Below the pieces are notes generated by a model. The model did not search any database, was not told the origin of the DNA, and was given only the letters and a program-made list of their open reading frames with translations. Position numbers and translations under genes: made by a program. DNA of 10,018 nucleotides from Desulfobacterales bacterium (lineage in GTDB: Bacteria > Desulfobacterota > Desulfobacteria > Desulfobacterales > UBA11574), in assembly GCA_012974475.1 (NCBI GenBank), contig JAAXQD010000205.1, forward strand, positions 1 through 10,018. The letters are read 5' to 3'. This document shows, piece after piece, positions 5,179 to 10,018 of the stretch (the stretch's first letter is position 1; every line of letters begins with the position of its first letter).

Positions 5179-8100
5179 TTAACTATACGTTCCTTCAAGC
5201 GCCGAATCTATGACTTCGAACATTTGCTGGTCTAAAAACCCGGCAAGGGTCGATGCGCTGTTCGGGCAAACAGTGGCGCATGATCCGCATCCTTGACACA
5301 TGGCGGCGTTGACCAGAACTTTTTCCAAGTCCGGATCGACCACCCGAGCACCATATGGACAGGCTTCAATACACCGCTCACAAAGATTGCAAAGGCTGTG
5401 ACGGACCTCTGCCACCACTTTTCCGGCAGGTATCCGTTCATACGAAAGAATCCTTAAGGCTCTCTGGGCTGCAGCTTCGGCTGTTGCTATCGATTCCGTG
5501 ATGTTGCGGGGAGAATGCGCCAACCCGCAGGCAAAAATTCCTTCTTTAAGTGAATCGACGGGTCTCCATTTCGATTCTGCCTCCTCAAAAAAACCGTCCG
5601 GGTCCAGTGTCGCCCCAAAGGATTCAGCCAGATCTCTGGGTAGTTTAGGTACAATGCCGGTGGCAAGGACAACAAGGTCGGCATCAATCCGGATCTTTTG
5701 TCCGATAATCGGTTCAACGGCTGTCACTCGAACAGATCCGTCCATAGGAGTAACCTGCGGTTTTTCAGCCAGGTCGTACTGGATGAAGATTACACCTGCC
5801 TTTCGGGCTTGAGTGTAATAGGACTCGGTAAAGCCATAGGTCATTAAATCCCGATAAAGAATGTAGACATTAATTTCCGGATTTTTCTCCTTGATATTTA
5901 GTGCGTGTTTTAAGGCCGTGGTGCAGCATATGCGGCTGCAATAATTCCTTGGCTCTTGCCTGGAATCGACACATTGAATCATGACAATCGACCCGAGTCG
6001 GTTTGGGTCGATTGTATCGTCATGTATTTTTCTCTCCAATTCCTTTTGGGTGACAATTGCCTCGCTTGACCCGTAATTATAAGATGTGGTGTCAGCTTCG
6101 GCTCCACCGGTTGCAAGGATGGTTACACCATGTTCCAGAGTGACAGCGCCCTTTTCATTGTTCTCGATAGTAGAATAAAAGCGCCCGACCTGACCATATG
6201 AAGAGAGCACTTGGCTATGGGTGTGCACATTGATGAGAGGGTGCTTTTCTACCCGTATCACTGTTTCTTCTAGAAGGGTCTTTGTCGGGTGCCCTTCCAA
6301 GGTTCGCTGTAACCAGTTAAGGTTACCACCCAATATCTCTTCTTTCTCGATCAGATCTACCTGAAAGCCGTGATCTGCGATTGCAAGAGCTGAAAACATT
6401 CCGGCAATTCCGCCGCCCACCACCAGGGCCTGTTGAAGAATCTTTTCGCTGGGCACAGGATTTGGATCAGCCCATTTAAGCCGGGCAAGCCCCGTTCCCA
6501 AAACCGCCAACAATTCACTGTTGATTTTTGATATCTCGTCCGCAGACGGAGTTTCAGCTTTGAGCTTTGAGCTTTGAGCCATAAGCATTAAATCAACCAC
6601 TTCTATAAGGACAGGATTCAGCCCCACCCGTTGTCCCAGCTCCTTGATTTTTTGGGTAAACACATAGGGAAGGCAGGACCCGATCAGAATCCGGTTTGGT
6701 TTGTGTTTTTCAACCAGTTCAAAAAGATTTTCCCATCCCGTGACCGTACAGGTTTGCTCAAGAAAGGCGACCTGGTCAACAGCGGGGTCGGTCTTGAGGC
6801 ACCGGATAAGTTGTTCCGTGTCAAGAAGCTTCAAAAGCAGATCACCACAAGTGCAGACAGCGATCATGACTTTTGGCGGTTCTTGAGAAATATCCGGAAA
6901 TGAATCGGCAGGTGTAATTTCAGGACTAAGGCTTCCACCGGCGGCATGAATTACGCGGGATGCCGACAAAGCAGCGGCAGAAGCCTGAATGACTGATTCA
7001 CTGATGTCCTTAAGACCGGAGAAGGAGCCTCCCAATACGATTCCTTCCTTGTTTATTCGCGTGGGTGAAAAAGGTTCGGTCTGACCGAATCCCCATTGAT
7101 TGAGCGGCATTTCCACCAGTTCGGCCAGAGCTGTTGTACCCAAAGCCGGTCTCTGGCCCACGGAGAGTACCACCATGTCAAAAATCTCTTCTATACAAGC
7201 GCCGGAATAATCAACATGCCTGATAATGAGATCACCGCTGTTTTCATCATGTAAAATGGAATGGACACGCCCTTTTTCAAATCGAACGCTGTGTTCGATT
7301 TCCGCCTGGTCACGGTATCGCTGAAAAGATTTCCCGAACGTACGCATATCCATATAAAAGATGGCTGTTTCAAGCGCCCCTCCAGCCCTTTCCTTGGCCA
7401 CAAGGGCTTCTTTGATAGCATGCATGCAGCAGATGGACGAACAATAGTCGGCGTCGATCTGGATGTCTCGTGATCCCACACACTGAAGCCAGGCCACTTT
7501 ACGCAGCGGTTTATTGTCTGAGAGCCGCACCAGGCGACCCTTATTGGGTCCTGTACCACTTAAAATCCTTTCGAACTCAAGGCTTGTTACCACATTCGGA
7601 TATATACCATACCCATAAGTGTTATTGCCTCCGGAAGGATCGAAATAGGATGTTCCGGCGCAGAGAACCAGAGCGCCGACCTCCATCGGGGATTCTTTGC
7701 TTGCTTCGAGATCTTGATATATGCGGATGATCATAGGAATGAGAGTGTCGGGATCGAATGGTTTGAGGAGATAGTCCATCGCTCCTATTTTCATGGCTTC
7801 TACAGCAGTCTCTACCGTGGCGTAGGCAGTCATCATGACAACACTAAGGTCGGGGAAGATCTCTTTGGCCTTCTGAAGGAGTTCCACACCGTCCATTCCC
7901 GGCATTTTGATATCTGCAAGCATCAGTTCGTACGCTTGTTTTGACAAATGATTCATGGCTTCCGGACCGGATGCCGCGATGTCGACGGCAAAACCTTCAT
8001 CTTCTAACCAGGCCTTAAGGGAGTCGCGCATGATCAGTTCGTCGTCCACCACCAGGATCCGAAAATTTTTGCGAACTTCTTCTAAAAGCTTGATGGCTCC

Positions 8101-8607
8101 GGTAGGACATATTGCTTCACATTCCCCGCACCGACTGCAGGCATTCGTATCGATAATATACGCGTTGGGAATTGCATGCGGAACCGGAAGGTAGACGGCC
8201 TTTCGCCCAGACAGGCCGGCGTTAAAAGAATCCGGGACCTCTACCGGACAGACCTTCACGCACTCGCCGCACCCGATACAGCGGGCAGGATCAACAAGAT
8301 TCGGCTGTCCGCGAAGTGACACTTGAAAGTTGCCCGGTTCGCCTTCCACAGAGACAAGTTCGGTGGACAAACGGATTTCGATGTTTTCATGGAAGAGCCC
8401 TTTGCGAAGGCAATACTGGGACGATGCATCTCGATTCACCATTGGAAGCATCTTGCACATGCCGCAGCGATCGGTGGGAAACTGATAATCGAGCTGGCTG
8501 AGAACTCCTCCAATGTGGGGTGACCGGTCAACGAGGGTTACACCATAGCCAAATTCCGCCAGATCTAGGGCCGCCCGGATACCGCTGATTCCAGCCCCAA
8601 CCACCAG
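5179..8607 (-). CDS. hdrA: Two-lobed HdrA-like flavoprotein with an internal response-regulator receiver domain (5' end lost at adapter)
   Basis: About 1142 real residues; numbering here starts at the spurious GTG at 8622, which lies in adapter sequence (MYKRQ), so the true N-terminus is missing. HdrA is the FAD subunit, often flavin-bifurcating, of soluble Hdr complexes. First lobe: FAD motif GAGISG (9-14), cysteines C53, C56, C71, ferredoxin motifs C115/118/121/125 and C162/165/168/172, a CheY-like receiver (about 187-305), then the rest of the FAD lobe with C381 and C394/C398/C399 (YCSSICC). Receiver residues are complete: Asp193, Asp194, phosphoacceptor Asp237, Thr265, Lys287. Second lobe: HdrA N-terminal-type domain (about 584-715; CTCGD, C625, C650), FAD motif GGGIAG (736-741), C884 and C895/C899/C900, and C-terminal ferredoxins C1078/1081/1084/1088 and C1109/1112/1115/1119. 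The receiver replaces a short linker in ordinary HdrA and both sides continue in frame, so this is a real fusion, not a break. Confidence 0.93.
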   Translation of the reverse strand: MVVGAGISGIRAALDLAEFGYGVTLVDRSPHIGGVLSQLDYQFPTDRCGMCKMLPMVNRDASSQYCLRKGLFHENIEIRLSTELVSVEGEPGNFQVSLRGQPNLVDPARCIGCGECVKVCPVEVPDSFNAGLSGRKAVYLPVPHAIPNAYIIDTNACSRCGECEAICPTGAIKLLEEVRKNFRILVVDDELIMRDSLKAWLEDEGFAVDIAASGPEAMNHLSKQAYELMLADIKMPGMDGVELLQKAKEIFPDLSVVMMTAYATVETAVEAMKIGAMDYLLKPFDPDTLIPMIIRIYQDLEASKESPMEVGALVLCAGTSYFDPSGGNNTYGYGIYPNVVTSLEFERILSGTGPNKGRLVRLSDNKPLRKVAWLQCVGSRDIQIDADYCSSICCMHAIKEALVAKERAGGALETAIFYMDMRTFGKSFQRYRDQAEIEHSVRFEKGRVHSILHDENSGDLIIRHVDYSGACIEEIFDMVVLSVGQRPALGTTALAELVEMPLNQWGFGQTEPFSPTRINKEGIVLGGSFSGLKDISESVIQASAAALSASRVIHAAGGSLSPEITPADSFPDISQEPPKVMIAVCTCGDLLLKLLDTEQLIRCLKTDPAVDQVAFLEQTCTVTGWENLFELVEKHKPNRILIGSCLPYVFTQKIKELGQRVGLNPVLIEVVDLMLMAQSSKLKAETPSADEISKINSELLAVLGTGLARLKWADPNPVPSEKILQQALVVGGGIAGMFSALAIADHGFQVDLIEKEEILGGNLNWLQRTLEGHPTKTLLEETVIRVEKHPLINVHTHSQVLSSYGQVGRFYSTIENNEKGAVTLEHGVTILATGGAEADTTSYNYGSSEAIVTQKELERKIHDDTIDPNRLGSIVMIQCVDSRQEPRNYCSRICCTTALKHALNIKEKNPEINVYILYRDLMTYGFTESYYTQARKAGVIFIQYDLAEKPQVTPMDGSVRVTAVEPIIGQKIRIDADLVVLATGIVPKLPRDLAESFGATLDPDGFFEEAESKWRPVDSLKEGIFACGLAHSPRNITESIATAEAAAQRALRILSYERIPAGKVVAEVRHSLCNLCERCIEACPYGARVVDPDLEKVLVNAAMCQGCGSCATVCPNSASTLAGFLDQQMFEVIDSALEGTYS
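6556..6576. repeat. Three tandem copies of a heptamer inside hdrA
   Basis: AGCTTTG occurs three times in a row (6556-6562, 6563-6569, 6570-6576). On the coding strand this makes the linker QSSKLKAE, about residues 683-690 of the HdrA-like protein, just before the second FAD module. Three units equal 21 bases, so the reading frame is kept. Gain or loss of one unit would shift the frame. Confidence 0.75.
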
Positions 8608-8631
8608 CTGTCTCTTATACACATCTCCGAG
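8608..8631. other. Residual Nextera/Tn5 mosaic-end adapter inside the contig (assembly artefact)
   Basis: CTGTCTCTTATACACATCT (8608-8626) is the exact 19-base Tn5 mosaic end, and the next CCGAG (8627-8631) continues the Nextera read adapter before it diverges. Read on the - strand it creates the well-known false peptides MCIRDS (in the FdhB-like frame) and VYKRQ (in the hdrA frame, where its GTG looks like a start). The bases on its two sides are therefore not proven to be contiguous in the genome, and an unknown length is missing here. Confidence 0.97.
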
Positions 8632-9743
8632 TCGTCTTCACGGAATACGGACAACGGAAGATCGTCTTCAATGCTGCGACCCGCTTCGTACTCAAATGCT
8701 TTTTGTGTGTGATATGAAACGGCTCTAAACAGTTCCATCACTGGAATGTCGTTGGGACAGGCATTGGTGCACTGACCGCATCCGACACATGAGGTGCTCA
8801 TGTGGGCAATCCGAGTTATGTGGTAAAAGACGGTATCGGTGGGCATTTTGATTGCACCCTTGCGATTGGCCCATCTAAGGTACTGAACAGGATCATGATT
8901 AAAAACATCCGTAACAAAGACGCATTCCTTACAATAGCAGACCGGGCAGGCAACCCTGCAGTTGTAGCAATTTATGCACTCGGCAAAATAAGTATTCAGT
9001 TTCTCCAGGCTGTTTGTGGCCTCGGTGGTCTCGGCAAACATTTTATCGCGATAGGCGGTTCGTTCATGGATCAAAGATTCAATGGCCCCAGGACGTTCGG
9101 ATGGTTCCTCTGAGTCGGAAAGATCAAGGTTATCATAAAGCGACTCACCTTTAGGCGTGCGGGCTTGGATCAAAAGCTGATTGTTGGTATCGACTCCGAA
9201 AAGTCCGATTAAAATGTCTGCACCGTTGGGGACGGGGTTTTCGCAGGCCTTGCACGCAGGAGCGAGATCAAATCCTTCAAACGTCAATTTTTTTCCGGAT
9301 AAGGCGTCCGTGTAAAACCTTGAAGTGAAGTCTCCTTCTTTTTTCCCAACAATCTGAATATAATCTCCATTCTTGAAAGCACCCAGGCAGTCGACTCCTA
9401 CCAGTACCACCTCTTCGATTCGGCCCTGCTTGAGTTTCACCAGTTCGACAAACGCACGTATCTCGCAGGGACGTAATACAACCGCAATTTTAGCACCCAT
9501 GGGCTTACGTGTGAGCCGGGAAACGATTTTGGCTGCATTCAAGGGAAAAACCGGTGCCAAAGGGTCGGAGCCGTTCAGCTGTTTAGGATCTGTCACCAGC
9601 GTTGGCATCACAACGTTTTTGGCAGGAAGATGTTGTGGAACCAGGATTGCACTGATATCTTCCAGGTGGAGGATGGATCGAAAAAAATCTCGTAGAGCCG
9701 TCAACAGATCGCCGTCTTTTACGTTGATTTTTGCTGTTTTCAC
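8632..9743 (-). CDS. FrhB/FdhB-like iron-sulfur flavoprotein subunit (3' end lost at adapter)
   Basis: About 370 genuine residues from a GTG start at 9743, with GGAGG 9 bases upstream. The frame runs on through the adapter to 8565, but the residues after REDD (MCIRDSWW and beyond) are artefact. Family members (beta subunit of F420 hydrogenase or formate dehydrogenase) bind FAD and Fe-S clusters and move electrons between a hydride carrier and an Hdr complex. Visible: LVPQ and DPLAPVFPLNAAKIV in the N-terminal part, the family motif VVLRPCEIRAFVELVKL (C93), GVDC (C119), C164/C167, ferredoxin C256/259/262/266 followed by C269, C271, C274, and a second ferredoxin C319/322/325/329. The end near VFRED is close to where relatives stop, so little is probably missing. 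It lies between mvhD and hdrA, which suggests it is the electron-input module. The donor could be NAD(P)H, reduced ferredoxin or an F420-like carrier; the sequence does not decide. Confidence 0.88.
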
Positions 9744-9771
9744 TGTCCGTTTCCTCCAAATTTGTTATCAA

Positions 9772-9806
9772 TCATTGGTCATTCGTCATGAGGATAAATG
9801 ACGAAT
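9772..9806. repeat. Heptamer array and hairpin between mvhD and the FdhB-like gene
   Basis: TCATTGG, TCATTCG and TCATGAG follow one another at 9772-9792 as degenerate heptamers sharing TCAT. Overlapping them, ATTCGTCAT (9781-9789) pairs perfectly with ATGACGAAT (9798-9806) around an 8-base loop. The hairpin lies 6 bases after the mvhD stop codon (- strand sense) and has no T-run, so it may protect or process the mRNA rather than end it. The whole intergenic gap is 68 bases. Confidence 0.5.
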
Positions 9807-9811
9807 AGCTG

Positions 9812-10018
9812 TCAAATTACCATGGTTGTTTTGGCCTCGTTGGGACCCAGCGTTTTGATCTGTGCCACCATTGTATGAATGGTTTCGGCGAACTGGATGC
9901 CGTCACTGGCGCCAATCCAGGTCAACCTGAGCCGCTCATCTCCAAAGCCGAATTGAGAAAGGATCTCTTTGAGAAGCTTGATCCGCCTCCGAGCCTTGAA
10001 ATTTCCGTTGATATAATG
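9812..10018 (-). CDS. mvhD: MvhD-like hydrogenase iron-sulfur subunit, C-terminal part (cut by window edge)
   Basis: 68 codons plus a TGA stop at 9812-9814; the gene begins beyond the right end of the window. The visible part starts HYINGNFKARRR, which matches the CHY-x-GN-x-KA region of MvhD, with the Cys expected just outside. It continues with LLKEIL, LRLTWIGASDGIQFAETI and IKTLGP, all typical of the MvhD C-terminus. MvhD carries a [2Fe-2S] cluster and links an electron-donating enzyme to HdrA; the cysteines for it are not in view. As the first visible gene of the - strand operon, it is followed by the FdhB-like gene 68 bases later. In some bacteria MvhD is fused to HdrA; here it is separate. 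Confidence 0.85.
   Translation of the reverse strand, partial: HYINGNFKARRRIKLLKEILSQFGFGDERLRLTWIGASDGIQFAETIHTMVAQIKTLGPNEAKTTMVI

Noticed and set aside
5163..5198. Longer hdrC start at 5198
   Set aside because: It is a TTG that overlaps the end of hdrA; the ATG at 5162 is directly preceded by a G-rich ribosome binding site.
7191..7559. Long open frames on either strand inside hdrA, such as this 122-codon one and several + strand frames
   Set aside because: They lie in other frames of a protein with clear conserved motifs and encode no recognisable domain.
8565..8631. C-terminus of the FdhB-like protein reading MCIRDSWW onward, and the hdrA start MYKRQ
   Set aside because: Both are translations of Nextera adapter sequence, or run through it into the neighbouring gene in the wrong frame.
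1..10018. CRISPR arrays, tRNA or rRNA genes, transposase genes
   Set aside because: I saw no regularly spaced repeats, no cloverleaf-like or rRNA segment and no transposase motif; the Tn5 mosaic end is a library adapter, not a natural transposon.

Overview
The window looks like a metagenome- or single-cell-derived contig from an anaerobic sulfate- or sulfur-metabolising Desulfobacterota member, probably Desulfobacterales-like. The lineage is inferred from gene content: a heterodisulfide-reductase-like HdrA/B/C set with MvhD and an FrhB/FdhB-type flavoprotein, next to GcvH-like proteins that carry no lipoyl lysine. No rRNA or other phylogenetic marker is present. An exact Nextera (Tn5 mosaic end) adapter remains inside the contig at 8608-8631, so two gene ends next to it are artefactual.

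Layout. On the + strand, 125-2042 holds a tandem pair of GcvH-like genes. The first carries an extra block with two similar four-cysteine motifs; the second lacks that block. A strong hairpin terminator follows at 2153-2193. A soluble GAF-domain histidine kinase lies at 2320-3594. On the - strand, converging on the kinase, is a redox operon read from 10018 down to 3641: mvhD (only its C-terminus is visible), an FrhB/FdhB-like iron-sulfur flavoprotein, a very large two-lobed hdrA, hdrC and hdrB. Short palindromes lie between or beside several of these genes (3622-3644, 4514-4556, 9781-9806). Two short heptamer arrays are present (6556-6576 inside hdrA and 9772-9792 between mvhD and the FdhB-like gene).

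How the genes could work together. By family knowledge, the FdhB-like subunit and MvhD would pass electrons into HdrA, whose flavins could split them between a ferredoxin path and HdrC/HdrB, where the CCG-domain clusters of HdrB act on a disulfide. The most unusual element is inside HdrA. A complete NtrC-type response-regulator receiver domain, with all phosphorylation residues, sits in frame between the second ferredoxin motif and the remainder of the first FAD module. The histidine kinase encoded nearby is a natural candidate partner. The inference is that a phosphorelay may directly control a soluble bifurcating redox complex rather than transcription. The GcvH-like pair is reminiscent of the lipoate-binding protein (LbpA) that works with sHdr complexes, but both copies here have Asp where the lipoylated Lys should be.
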